Part shown: positions 55,636-64,000 of the stretch, piece after piece
How positions within the stretch are numbered: the first letter of the stretch is position 1
Layout: every line of letters begins with the position of its first letter
Source: Streptomyces sp. NBC_00483
Lineage (GTDB): Bacteria; Actinomycetota; Actinomycetes; Streptomycetales; Streptomycetaceae
Assembly: GCF_036013745.1 (NCBI RefSeq)
Contig: NZ_CP107880.1
Span: 4,030,001 to 4,094,000 of the forward strand
DNA: 64,000 nt
Reading direction: 5' to 3'
Notes under the pieces: model-generated
Told to the model about the DNA's origin: nothing
Database searches by the model: none
Seen by the model: only the letters and a program-made list of their open reading frames with translations
Program-made: the position numbers and the translations under genes

Positions 55636-57099
55636 TTACTTGCGCCGGCTCCCCGAGCCGCCGCTCCGGCGGCCGTCCGGCCACAGGCGAGGTTTGCGCT
55701 TCGCGGCCAGGTCCTCGACCCAGCCGGTGGCGACGATCGCGAGGCCGATGAGCGGCCAGATGAGGACGAACGACCAGAGCATGTACGTCGAGTCCAGCGC
55801 CGAGCTCAACTTGTCGTCCATGAACGGCAGTTCGTAGAGCAGGTCGATCAGCGGGAACGTCGCCATGATGAGCAGGTTGTGCCACAGGTAGATCGTGACG
55901 GCCCTGTTGTTGGCCAACGTCACCAGGCGGTCCCAGCGGGCGAGCCGGCCCGGCAGCTGCTGCCAGGACGGCGCGTACTGGAGCAGGATGACGACGAATC
56001 CGAGGGACCAGGTCGCCTGGGCCAGCGGGATCTCGTTCAGATCCCAGCCCTCTTCGGACAGGTGGCCCGAGGCCCACCACAGGCCGAAGCCCATGAGTAG
56101 CGCGGCGCCGGACACCGCGGCGTAGCGCGGCACCTTCTGCAGCACGCCCTCCTGGTGCGCGAAGCCGAGGACCCAGCAGCTGCCGTACACGGCGAAGTCG
56201 GTGACGGCCTCCCCTGTACGGCCGGGGATCTCCACCAGGCCCGTGCCGATCACGGCCGTGAGGGCGAGCGGCGCGCACAGCGTCGCCCACGGCAGCTTGC
56301 GGAACGCCTTGAGCAGCAGCGGGGACGCGAGCACGAACCACATGTAGGCGCGCAGGTACCAGAGCGGGCCGATGCCCTGCTCGGCCCACGTGGTCTCCAG
56401 GAAGCCGGGCGGGTTGGCGATCTCCCACGGGTAGGCGGGGGCGCCGATCGGGATCACGTAGTTGACGATGCCGAGCCAGCCCCAGGCGCCGCCGCCGGTG
56501 TCGGGGTCCTTGCCCGGGTTCCAGCCGCCGATGAAAAGGAGTGGCAGCACCAGCGCGCTGAACAGCCACATCGGCGGGAGGAGGCGCCGCAGCCGCCCTC
56601 GTACGACGCTCAGCGCGGGCCTGCTCAGGGAGCGCGCCATCAGCGATCCGGCGAGCGCGAACATCACGCCCATGGACGGGAAGACGACCGAGAGCCAGAC
56701 CCAGCCGAACAGGTGGTAGGCGATGACCCGGACGAGCGCGACGGACCGCAGCAGGTCGAGATAGCGGTCCCGGCCGGGCTTCTTGGGCGCTGGGGCCGCC
56801 TCCGGCGGCGGGCCCTCCGCCTCCGGCAGCGGGCTGGTGGCTTCGGCCCGCTGGAGTACTTCAGGGAACCGGGCGGTCGCCTCGGCCGCCACTCCCCCGG
56901 TGGCCACCGCGTCGGTGAGCACCGGGCCGCCGCCGGGTCCGCGGGGCGGCGTCGCGCCGGTCCTGGCGGGCGGCACGGCCGGCCATCCGGCCTCGGAGAC
57001 GCCCAGGGTTCGGCCGTGTTCCGGCTTGGCGAACCAACTTCCCTGCGCCGAGGGCTCGTCCACGCCCTCGCCGTTCCCGCCGTTCGTCGGATGCGTCAT
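55636..57099 (-). CDS. Acyltransferase-3 family membrane protein of the mat operon
   Basis: The 487-aa protein has a disordered N-terminal arm of about 115 residues and 10 membrane helices of the acyltransferase-3 family (YLDLLRSVALVRVIAYHLFG, which includes the H-residue motif, and YLWHNLLIMATFPLID). It probably O- or N-acylates an exported glycan. It starts in a 4-base ATGA overlap with the glycosyltransferase gene and is the last gene of the operon. Confidence 0.88.
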   Translation of the reverse strand: MTHPTNGGNGEGVDEPSAQGSWFAKPEHGRTLGVSEAGWPAVPPARTGATPPRGPGGGPVLTDAVATGGVAAEATARFPEVLQRAEATSPLPEAEGPPPEAAPAPKKPGRDRYLDLLRSVALVRVIAYHLFGWVWLSVVFPSMGVMFALAGSLMARSLSRPALSVVRGRLRRLLPPMWLFSALVLPLLFIGGWNPGKDPDTGGGAWGWLGIVNYVIPIGAPAYPWEIANPPGFLETTWAEQGIGPLWYLRAYMWFVLASPLLLKAFRKLPWATLCAPLALTAVIGTGLVEIPGRTGEAVTDFAVYGSCWVLGFAHQEGVLQKVPRYAAVSGAALLMGFGLWWASGHLSEEGWDLNEIPLAQATWSLGFVVILLQYAPSWQQLPGRLARWDRLVTLANNRAVTIYLWHNLLIMATFPLIDLLYELPFMDDKLSSALDSTYMLWSFVLIWPLIGLAIVATGWVEDLAAKRKPRLWPDGRRSGGSGSRRK

Positions 57100-59285
57100 G
57101 CCACCGGCCTCCGCTCGTCACCGGAGACGGAGCTCGTCCGCTGGTGCGGCACCCGGCCGCCGGGCCCTGCGCCCACCACGCCGGTGCGGCGCAGCTTCTG
57201 CCAGCGCAGCCGGCCGCCGGTGAGCGCGGTGATCCAGGACTGGAGCAGCACGACGTACATCAGCTGCCGGTACAGGAGTTGCTGGAGCGGGAGGGATATC
57301 AGGTGCGTCATGCGTTCCTTGTCGAGCCGGAAGGCGTACGCGGCGCAGATCGCCTGGATCGCGAGCACGCCGAACCAGGCGCCGACGGTCTTCTCCGTGG
57401 GGCCGAACACGAGCCCGTAGAGGAGGAAGATGTCGATCAGCGGCGCGAGCAGCGGGGCCAGCACCATGAAGAGCGAGACCAGCGGGAGGCCGACGCGGCC
57501 GAAGCGTCCCGAGGGGCCGCGGTCGACCAGGGCCCTGCGGTGCTTCCAGATGGCCTGCATCGTCCCGTACGACCAGCGGTAGCGCTGCGACCACAGCTGC
57601 TGGACGGTCTCCGGGGCCTCGGTCCAGGCCCGCGCCTTCTCGGCGTAGACGACGCGCCAGCCGTCGCGGTGCAGCGCCATCGTGACGTCGGTGTCCTCGG
57701 CGAGCGTGTCGTCGCTCATCCCGCCGACGCGCTCCAGGGCGCTGCGGCGGAAGGCACCGACCGCGCCGGGGATCGTCGGCATGCAGCGCAGGATGTCGTA
57801 CATGCGGCGGTCGAGGTTGAAGCCCATCACGTACTCGATGTGCTGCCACGCGCCGATCAGCGAGTCCCGGTTGCCCACCTTCGCGTTGCCCGCGACGGCG
57901 CCGACGCCCGGGTCGCCGAACGGCTGGACCAGCTCGCGCACGGTGGCCGGTTCGAAGACGGTGTCGCCGTCCATCATCACGACGAGGTCGAACCGGGCGT
58001 TGGCCAGGCCTCTGTTGAGGGCCGCGGGCTTGCCCGCGTTGTGCTGACGTACGACGCGGACGCCGGGCAGCCGCATGTTCTCCACGATGCGCGCGGTGCC
58101 GTCCGTCGACCCGTCGTCGATCACGACGACCTCGATGGGGTGCTCGCTCAGCGTCAGCGAACGGACCGTGTTCTCAATGCACTTGGCCTCGTTGAAGGCC
58201 GGTACGAGGACGGAGACCGGCTCGGTGACCTGGGGGCCCCATGCGAAGCCCTTGCGGCGCACCCGGCGCGCGTGCACCGCGGACAGGATCAGCATCAGGC
58301 CGAAGCGGGACATGACGAGGACGCCGATGACGGCGAGGCCGACGACGAGGACGCCCGTGATGTTGTCCGAGGCCCCCACCGCGTAGACCCACGCCTTGCC
58401 CTTCCACAGCTCGACGCCGCTGACGGGCGTGTGCGCGCCGGGCATGCCGAGGGCCTCGGTGAGACTGGCGAACTTGTAGCCCTCGCCCTGGAGTCCGGGC
58501 AGGAAGCGGTCGAGCGCGGCGACGGTCTGCGAGCGGTTGCCGCCGGAGTCGTGCATCAGGACGATCGCGCCCTTGCCGTCCTTGGGCGTGGCACGGCGGA
58601 TGATCTCGTCGACGCCGGGGCGCTTCCAGTCCTCGCTGTCCGTGTTGTTGACGACCGTGATGTAGCCGCGCGAGCCGATGTACTTGGTCACCGGCCACGA
58701 CGCGTCGTCCATCGCGTCGGCGAACGAGGAGTACGGCGGCCGGAACAGGGAGGTGCGCACGCCTGCCGCGCCTTCGAGCGCCAGCTGGTTCTGCGACAGC
58801 TCCCAGTCGATCCGCTTCTTCGACTGGTAGGAGAGATCGGGGTGGTTGAAGGTGTGCAGGCCGACCTCGTGCCCCTCGTCCACCATGCGGCGCACCAGGT
58901 CGGGATAGCGCGAGGCCATGGTGCCGGTGACGAAGAAGACGGCGTGCGCGTCGTGCTTCTTGAGGACGTCGAGGACCTTCGGGGTCCACTCCGGGTCGGG
59001 GCCGTCGTCGAAGGTGAGCACCAGTTGGTGCTTGCCTATGGAACGGCTGGTCTCCTGGCCGCCCCTGGTGTCGATGACGGGCCCGCCGTCGAGGATCTTC
59101 TCCGGCACCTTGTCGGTGGCCGCCTCGGGGCGGATGCGGTGGTCGGCGAGGATCTCGCTGTGGACGTAGCCGCGCAGCATCAGCATCGTGATCATCGCGA
59201 CGAGCAGGAGCGAGGGCAGCAGATAGCGCAGCGGAAGGCGGCGCCTGCGGGCACCGACCCGTGCGTGGCGTGAGCGGTCGGACAT
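57096..59285 (-). CDS. matB: Bifunctional polysaccharide deacetylase / GT2 synthase (MatB-like)
   Basis: The 729-aa membrane protein has one helix at residues 21-38 and an extracytoplasmic NodB-type deacetylase with TFDDGP (91-96, metal Asp93/94) and HTFNH (144-148). A linker helix follows, then a GT2 synthase domain from about 355 (PVSVLVPAFNEA, VVMMDGDTVF, TLAEDTD) ending QRYRW at 567-571, and further helices. This matches poly-beta-1,6-GlcNAc synthase plus deacetylase. In S. coelicolor/lividans MatAB makes PNAG for pellet aggregation (recalled; symbol by synteny). The start abuts the matA stop. Confidence 0.88.
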   Translation of the reverse strand: MSDRSRHARVGARRRRLPLRYLLPSLLLVAMITMLMLRGYVHSEILADHRIRPEAATDKVPEKILDGGPVIDTRGGQETSRSIGKHQLVLTFDDGPDPEWTPKVLDVLKKHDAHAVFFVTGTMASRYPDLVRRMVDEGHEVGLHTFNHPDLSYQSKKRIDWELSQNQLALEGAAGVRTSLFRPPYSSFADAMDDASWPVTKYIGSRGYITVVNNTDSEDWKRPGVDEIIRRATPKDGKGAIVLMHDSGGNRSQTVAALDRFLPGLQGEGYKFASLTEALGMPGAHTPVSGVELWKGKAWVYAVGASDNITGVLVVGLAVIGVLVMSRFGLMLILSAVHARRVRRKGFAWGPQVTEPVSVLVPAFNEAKCIENTVRSLTLSEHPIEVVVIDDGSTDGTARIVENMRLPGVRVVRQHNAGKPAALNRGLANARFDLVVMMDGDTVFEPATVRELVQPFGDPGVGAVAGNAKVGNRDSLIGAWQHIEYVMGFNLDRRMYDILRCMPTIPGAVGAFRRSALERVGGMSDDTLAEDTDVTMALHRDGWRVVYAEKARAWTEAPETVQQLWSQRYRWSYGTMQAIWKHRRALVDRGPSGRFGRVGLPLVSLFMVLAPLLAPLIDIFLLYGLVFGPTEKTVGAWFGVLAIQAICAAYAFRLDKERMTHLISLPLQQLLYRQLMYVVLLQSWITALTGGRLRWQKLRRTGVVGAGPGGRVPHQRTSSVSGDERRPVA

Positions 59286-60113
59286 CTACAGGACGCTGCT
59301 TTCCAGGGACGGGACAAGGCTGCCCAGAGGCTGGACAAGGCTGTCCAGGGGCTGGACGAGGGGCGCCACGAGCAGCTGTACGAGGCCGCCTTCGGCGAGG
59401 GTTTCCGAGCCGTCGGTCCCGGGACCCCCTGCGGGGTCGCTCACGGTGTCGTCCGGCGGCGTCGTCGGGTCGGTCGGCTCGGACGGGTCCGTCGACGGCT
59501 CGTCGCTGTCGGCCGGGCCTGACGGATCGACGGGCGGTGTCGTCTTGCCGCCCGTCGGCCTGCCGGACGGCGAGGTCCCGGTGGACGGCTTCCCGGAGGC
59601 GCTGTCCCCGGCCGACGGCGACGCACTCGCGCCGGGCGCGGCGGAGGCGCCCGGCACGGCGCTGCCGGTGACGCTCGACTCCGGGGTGGCACCCGGAGAC
59701 TGCGCCGTCGACGTCGACGGAGTGGGCTCGGACGACCTGGTGCCGACCTTGCCCGCGCCCTTGCCCTCGGCGGGCATCGGCAGCCACGGCGCGTCGGAGT
59801 TGCCGGAGAAGACGGTGACCACGATGACAACCGCGTAGACCGCGATGGCCAGGCCCGCGGCCACCCCGAAACGGCGGAAATTGCGGCCGCGCCGCCCCGA
59901 GTCGTCGACGAAGACGGGGAGTTCCTTGTCGTCGGCGCCTTCTCGGCCCGCCCGACCCTCACCGCCGCCTGCGCCGCTCCCGCCCTCGCCCGGTCTCACG
60001 CCGACCGGACCGCCCAACTGACGCCCTGAGACGTCGAGTTGAACCGTCACCTCGTGCGGGTCATGGGTCGGCCCCGACAGGCCGTCTTCTCGCGAGTTCT
60101 CCACCGTACGCAC
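59286..60113 (-). CDS. matA: Single-pass membrane protein of the mat operon (MatA-like)
   Basis: The 275-aa protein has an acidic cytoplasmic N-terminus, one helix at about residues 85-105 (FGVAAGLAIAVYAVVIVVTV) and a long extracellular Ser/Thr/Pro/Gly-rich stalk. The C-terminus is hydrophobic-repetitive (LVQPLDSLVQPLGSLVPSL). There is no catalytic motif. It probably partners the synthase directly downstream, whose start abuts the stop codon. GTG starts at 60113 or 60104 are possible, and 60104 has the better-spaced G-rich ribosome-binding site. Confidence 0.75.
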   Translation of the reverse strand: MRTVENSREDGLSGPTHDPHEVTVQLDVSGRQLGGPVGVRPGEGGSGAGGGEGRAGREGADDKELPVFVDDSGRRGRNFRRFGVAAGLAIAVYAVVIVVTVFSGNSDAPWLPMPAEGKGAGKVGTRSSEPTPSTSTAQSPGATPESSVTGSAVPGASAAPGASASPSAGDSASGKPSTGTSPSGRPTGGKTTPPVDPSGPADSDEPSTDPSEPTDPTTPPDDTVSDPAGGPGTDGSETLAEGGLVQLLVAPLVQPLDSLVQPLGSLVPSLESSVL

Positions 60114-60262
60114 ATCCCCCCAAGGACACGTTCATGAGTGCGCGGGCGACGGTGGGGCTTTCGCCGGTCGAACCGGGCCCCCACCCGATCCGAGCGCCCC
60201 CACTATCACATCGCACCCAAACCCAGAATGTAGCGCACACCAGTGACACCCACGCACACACC

Positions 60263-61240
60263 TCATTCACGACTCAACATAATCTGCACATCTGTGGCTG
60301 GAATCCACGCCTCCGCGGGGCGTTCAAGCCATCCGTTCTCCGCCGCGACGGCGGTCGCGGCGGCCCGAAGTGCCGCGATTCCGGGGTGTTTACGCCCCTT
60401 TCGCCACACGAGTGACACGGGTGACAGTGGCACGGGGTCGACGAGCGGTCGCAGCACCGAACCCGGCATGGCCGGAAAATCCACTCCGGTGAGGACCGGA
60501 TTTCGATACTTGTCCATGATCCGCCGAAACTCCTTCTTGCCGATGGCGAGCGGCGCCGGCGGCGCGACACGGATGCCCCGGCCCTCGAACAACTGCCGGG
60601 CCAGATCGGTCCATTCGGGTGTGCGGGGGTTGCCGGCGCCCGCGTAGACCGACTCACCGGCCAGAAGGCCAAGGGGCACGGCGTCGAGCGCCGCCAGCGG
60701 ATGGTCGTCGGGCAGCATGATCGCCATCGGCTCGTAGCGCACGGGCTGTTGGGAGAGCCGCGCGCGCACGGCCGGGTCGAGCCCGGCGAACCGGCCGAAG
60801 GACACATCGAGCCGCCCGGCCAGGAGTTCGGCGGCGGCGCCGGTCAGGCCGCTCTCGTAGCGGGCCATCAGCTCGTGGTCCGGGGCGAGTTCACGGGCGC
60901 GCGCGAGCACCCGCTCGTGCGCGAGACCCGGGCTGTTGATGTCGACGAGCAGCGGCCTGTCGGTGGCGGCGGGCCCGGTGAAGGCCGTGAGCAGCTCGTC
61001 CTGCGCCGCGATCACGCGCCGCGCGTGCGGCAGCAGCCGGGCCCCGTCCGTGGTGAGCGTCACCTGCCGGGTGGTGCGGCCGAAGAGGTCGACGCCCAAC
61101 TCCCGCTCCAGGCGCCGGATATCGCGGCTGAGCGCCTGCTGGGCGACGTAGAGCCGGGCGGCGGCGCGGGTGAAGTGCAGCTCGTCGGCGACGGCGAGGA
61201 AGGCGCGCAGCAGGCGGGGTTCGACGTTCGCTGGAGGCAT
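60263..61240 (-). CDS. LysR family transcriptional regulator
   Basis: The 325-aa regulator has the N-terminal helix-turn-helix LRAFLAVADELHFTRAAARL and YVAQQALSRDIRRLERELGV, and a periplasmic-binding-fold effector domain. The first residues are MPPANVE. It is divergent from an MFS transporter gene with a 106-base intergenic region, the classic regulator/target arrangement. Confidence 0.92.
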   Translation of the reverse strand: MPPANVEPRLLRAFLAVADELHFTRAAARLYVAQQALSRDIRRLERELGVDLFGRTTRQVTLTTDGARLLPHARRVIAAQDELLTAFTGPAATDRPLLVDINSPGLAHERVLARARELAPDHELMARYESGLTGAAAELLAGRLDVSFGRFAGLDPAVRARLSQQPVRYEPMAIMLPDDHPLAALDAVPLGLLAGESVYAGAGNPRTPEWTDLARQLFEGRGIRVAPPAPLAIGKKEFRRIMDKYRNPVLTGVDFPAMPGSVLRPLVDPVPLSPVSLVWRKGRKHPGIAALRAAATAVAAENGWLERPAEAWIPATDVQIMLSRE

Positions 61241-61346
61241 CGGGCGAACTTACAACGCAGGCGCGTGAAAATTAACAACACAGGGGCGTGAATCGGCACC
61301 GAGTAAGTGTTGGACCCCGCACGTGACCTGCGGCGACGCTCTTCGC

Positions 61347-62615
61347 ATGCCCACTGCTCCCACGTCCACCGGCTCCACCTCCGCCGCTCCCACGTCCACC
61401 GGCTCCCCGCCCTCCTCCGCCACGTCCTACACCCGACTGTTCGCCATCCCCGGCGCCCGCGCCTTCACCCTCGGCAACCTCATCGCCCGCTTCCCGCAAG
61501 GGATGTTCAGCATCAGCGCGGTGATCATGATCTCCGGCTCGCGCGGCTCGTACGCACTCGCGGGCGCCGTCACCGCCACAGGTCTGGTCGCCAACGCGCT
61601 CGTCGGACCGTGGACGGCCCGCCTCGTGGACCGCCACGGCCAGGCGCGGATCGCGGTCCCGGCCACCGTCATATCGGCCTGCGGCTCGCTCGCCCTGCTC
61701 CTGTGCGTGCACTTCGGGGCGCCCAACTGGACGTTGTTCGCCGCCTACTTGGCGTCCGCGACGACCCCCAACACGGGCGGCCTGTCCCGGGCCCGCTGGG
61801 CGCACCTCCTTAAGGAGACCCCGGACGCCCTGCACACGGCGAACTCCTTCGAGCAGGCGGCGGACGAGCTCTGCTACATGCTCGGCCCCGTAGCGGCCGC
61901 CTTCCTGTGCGGCTCGCTGTTCCCGGAGGCGGGCACCCTGGTCAGCGTCGTGCTCATGGTGACCGGCGTACTGATCTTCGCCGCGCAACGGGCGACGGAA
62001 CCGCCGCCCCACGCGCGTACGAAGGCGACGAAAACGCCGCTACGCGCGCGTGGCATGCCGCCTCTGCTGCTCGCCTTCCTCGCCACGGGCGCGATCTTCG
62101 GCTCGCTCGAAGTGGTCACCGTCGCCTTCGCCGACGCGCAGGGCCACAAGGTGTGGGCGGGCGGCATCCTGGCGCTCCAGGCGGCGGGCTCCTGCGCCGC
62201 GGGCCTGGCCTACGGGGCGTGGCGACCGGCGGGCCCGGCGGCCCGCCGCCATCCGCTCTGCGTGGCGGCGATGGCGGCCCTGATGACGCTGCCCCTGCTC
62301 GCCGCCTGGCTCACGGGCTCCCTGTACGTCCTCGGGGGCGCGCTCCTTGTCGCGGGCATGGCCACGGCACCGACGATGGTGACCGGCATGACCCTGGTCC
62401 AACAGCGCACGCCCACCGGCCAGTTGAACGAGGGCATGACGCTCGCCGTGACCGGCATCCTCACGGGCATCGCCTGCGGCTCCGCGACGGGCGGCGCCGC
62501 GGTGGAGCACTGGGGCCCCACCGCGGCGTACACGGTGCCGGTCACGGCGGCGGCGTGCGCGCTACTGCTGGCGCTGTACGCGTACGTACGGTCCGCCCGC
62601 CAGGGATCCCGCTAA
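61347..62615 (+). CDS. MFS transporter
   Basis: The 422-aa protein has 12 predicted helices. A Thr/Ser/Pro-rich N-terminal tail of about 30 residues precedes ARAFTLGNLIARFPQGMFSI. Conserved VDRHGQARIAVPATV follows helix 2. It is similar in outline to sugar or drug exporters, with substrate unknown. The start is the ATG at 61347, divergent from LysR, its probable regulator. Confidence 0.88.
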   Translation: MPTAPTSTGSTSAAPTSTGSPPSSATSYTRLFAIPGARAFTLGNLIARFPQGMFSISAVIMISGSRGSYALAGAVTATGLVANALVGPWTARLVDRHGQARIAVPATVISACGSLALLLCVHFGAPNWTLFAAYLASATTPNTGGLSRARWAHLLKETPDALHTANSFEQAADELCYMLGPVAAAFLCGSLFPEAGTLVSVVLMVTGVLIFAAQRATEPPPHARTKATKTPLRARGMPPLLLAFLATGAIFGSLEVVTVAFADAQGHKVWAGGILALQAAGSCAAGLAYGAWRPAGPAARRHPLCVAAMAALMTLPLLAAWLTGSLYVLGGALLVAGMATAPTMVTGMTLVQQRTPTGQLNEGMTLAVTGILTGIACGSATGGAAVEHWGPTAAYTVPVTAAACALLLALYAYVRSARQGSR

Positions 62616-62632
62616 GGGATCCCGCTAGAGGC

Positions 62633-64000
62633 TCAGCATGTGGCCGGCTTGCGCCACGAGCACTCCAGGTCGCCGTCCCGCTCGGCGGCCGGCACGGCGC
62701 GCGTGGACTTCGGCACGGCGGCCGTCGCCTCCTTCGAGGTCGACTTCGCGAGGGTCACGACGATGGCGTCCTCGAGCGGCTTCACGGAGTCGACGAGGTA
62801 GTTGTTCTGGACGACGCTGTAGACGAGCAGCCGCCCGTCGGCATCCTTCACGTACCCGGACAGCGCCGACGCGCCCGTCAACGACCCGGTTTTCCCCCGG
62901 GCGTTGAGAGCGGCGGGCGTGTCGCACATCCGGCTCCGCAGCGTCCCGCCGACGAACCGGTCCGGGTCGCAGGCCACGGGCAGCGACTTGTACCAGTCGG
63001 CGTACCAGGGCTCGTCCTGTACGGAGAGGAGGAGGTCGGCGAGCTGCCGGGCGGCGAAGTTGTCCTTGCGCGAGAGCCCGGACCCGTCGACCTGCCGCAG
63101 CTTGCTGGCGTCGACCCCGGCGCCCTTCAGATAGTCGGCGACGGCGTCGATGCCGTCACCCCAACTCCCGGGCCTTCCGGTCGCCTTGTACCCCATGGCC
63201 TTGGTGAGGGACTCGGCGTGCATGTTGTTGGAGAGCTTCATGAACGGGATCAGCAGGTCCTTCAGGGGCATGGACTCGTGCGCGGCGAGCCGCTTCGCGC
63301 CCGCGGGCGTGGCCCGCCCCAGCTTGGTGGACCCGCCGACCTTCACCCCGTGCGCGGTGAGCGCGTCCCGGAACACGGAGGCCGCGTACCCGGTCGGCTC
63401 CCACACGGTCACCCACTCCTTGGTGGTGTCACCGCCCACCGGCACGGTGCCGCTCACGGAGATGGTGTTGGTCCCGTGCCGCCGCTCGACGGCGACGGTG
63501 TCGTCTCCCCCGGCCCCAACGGTGGACGCCCGCATGTCGATGTGCACGTAGCGGTTCTTCGGCGTGACGCTGACGGCCGGCTTGTCCCCCGCCTTGGCGC
63601 CGGGCTTCACCTCGACGATGACGGTCCCGGTGTCGTAGTCGGTGTCCGGGGCGACGCTGAGGGCCGAGATCTGGGCGGCGTAGTACGAGGACTCGTCGTC
63701 GCCGCCCCAGGTGTCACCGATCCGGTGGTCGTCGAACCGGGTGTCGTCGGCGACCAGCCGCCCGCTGACCCGCTTCACACCGGCCGCGGCGACGTCGGCG
63801 GCGAGCTTGTCGTAGTCGGCGGCGAGGGTGGTCGGGTCCCCGGTGCCGCGCAGATACAGGTCCCCGTCGAGCACCCCGCTCCGCACCCGCCCACCGGCGA
63901 GCACGTCCGTGCCGAACCGGTAGTCGGGGCCGAGGACCCCCATCGCCGCGGTGGAGGTGGCGAGCTTCGTGTTGGAGGCGGGCATCAGCCGCCCGGTCGG
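62633..64000 (-). CDS. dacB: D-alanyl-D-alanine carboxypeptidase / PBP4 (DacB), 5' end outside the window
   Basis: At least 455 residues lie inside the window, and the N-terminus, including any signal peptide, is cut off at base 64000. The serine-peptidase motifs are present: SxxK as SNTK (in LMPASNTKLAT), SxN as SNN (FMKLSNNMHAESL) and KTG (ARGKTGSLTG). It trims peptidoglycan stem peptides outside the membrane. Carboxy-terminal CSWRKPATC may form a disulfide. Confidence 0.92.
   Translation of the reverse strand, partial: PTGRLMPASNTKLATSTAAMGVLGPDYRFGTDVLAGGRVRSGVLDGDLYLRGTGDPTTLAADYDKLAADVAAAGVKRVSGRLVADDTRFDDHRIGDTWGGDDESSYYAAQISALSVAPDTDYDTGTVIVEVKPGAKAGDKPAVSVTPKNRYVHIDMRASTVGAGGDDTVAVERRHGTNTISVSGTVPVGGDTTKEWVTVWEPTGYAASVFRDALTAHGVKVGGSTKLGRATPAGAKRLAAHESMPLKDLLIPFMKLSNNMHAESLTKAMGYKATGRPGSWGDGIDAVADYLKGAGVDASKLRQVDGSGLSRKDNFAARQLADLLLSVQDEPWYADWYKSLPVACDPDRFVGGTLRSRMCDTPAALNARGKTGSLTGASALSGYVKDADGRLLVYSVVQNNYLVDSVKPLEDAIVVTLAKSTSKEATAAVPKSTRAVPAAERDGDLECSWRKPATC

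Overview
This window is high-GC actinobacterial chromosome, almost certainly Streptomyces. It carries an SsgA-like sporulation protein (SsgG type), the ECF pair sigU/anti-sigma, a 93-aa HU protein, DasR-type (dre) operators beside GlcNAc phosphotransferase genes, and a MatA/MatB-like poly-GlcNAc operon. As far as I recall, the gene order matches the Streptomyces coelicolor core region around SCO2902-SCO2966. It reads as conserved chromosomal backbone: I see no prophage, transposase, integrase or CRISPR array.

Layout. 0.1-2.1 kb: rdgB, a small lipoprotein and rph (minus strand). 2.2-5.3 kb: the GlcNAc PTS, with nagF divergent from nagE1 and then nagE2, each promoter region carrying dre operators. 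5.4-7.0 kb: an MBL hydrolase, a 178-bp near-palindrome and a membrane-anchored PemK/MazF-like protein. 7.1-9.1 kb: the thiocarboxylate cysteine route, mec, a Cys-containing leader peptide, cysO and cysM. 9.2-14.3 kb: an amino acid permease, DUF2017 with clpS, and the NAD salvage genes pncB and pncA. 14.4-20.6 kb: a secreted M6 metalloprotease, small membrane proteins, two RDD proteins and ssgG. 20.8-24.6 kb: a FAD-linked oxidase, a three-gene (split beta) nitrile hydratase-like set and hppD. 24.7-29.0 kb: an Lrp/AsnC regulator followed by a four-gene OpuC-type osmolyte ABC transporter. 29.1-34.3 kb: a Lon-like protease, an IclR regulator, a DEAD/DEAH helicase and an MFS transporter. 34.5 kb: tRNA-Cys(GCA). 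34.6-39.5 kb: a three-subunit xanthine dehydrogenase operon. 39.8-42.5 kb: a GH20 hexosaminidase, DUF3039 and YqgE/AlgH. 42.7-46.3 kb: murA, hupA and malic enzyme. 46.6-52.7 kb: HelD, anti-sigma/SigU, a CGNR zinc-finger gene with a duplicated 3' end, a GNAT and a DUF1772 protein. 52.8-55.5 kb: a HemD-winged-helix fusion and narK. 55.6-60.1 kb: the matA-matB-acyltransferase operon. 60.3-64.0 kb: LysR, MFS and a 5'-incomplete D-Ala-D-Ala carboxypeptidase.

Themes. Amino-sugar economy recurs: GlcNAc uptake (nagF/E1/E2), chitobiose or muropeptide hydrolysis (GH20, with a candidate dre), UDP-GlcNAc use (murA), poly-GlcNAc export (mat) and PG trimming (dacB). A second theme is a family of GC-rich interspersed hairpin repeats, most recognisable by a core like GGGGCTCTGCCCC plus CTCAATCGCCG. 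They lie between genes at about 0.06, 0.11, 7.0, 22.2, 29.9 and 52.7 kb. In two cases they run into coding sequence, within the xanthine dehydrogenase Fe-S subunit and at the 3' end of the DUF1772 gene. The least explained items are the 178-bp palindrome at 6.2-6.4 kb, the translated repeats in the Fe-S subunit, the split nitrile hydratase, the duplicated CGNR tail and the cysteine leader peptide.
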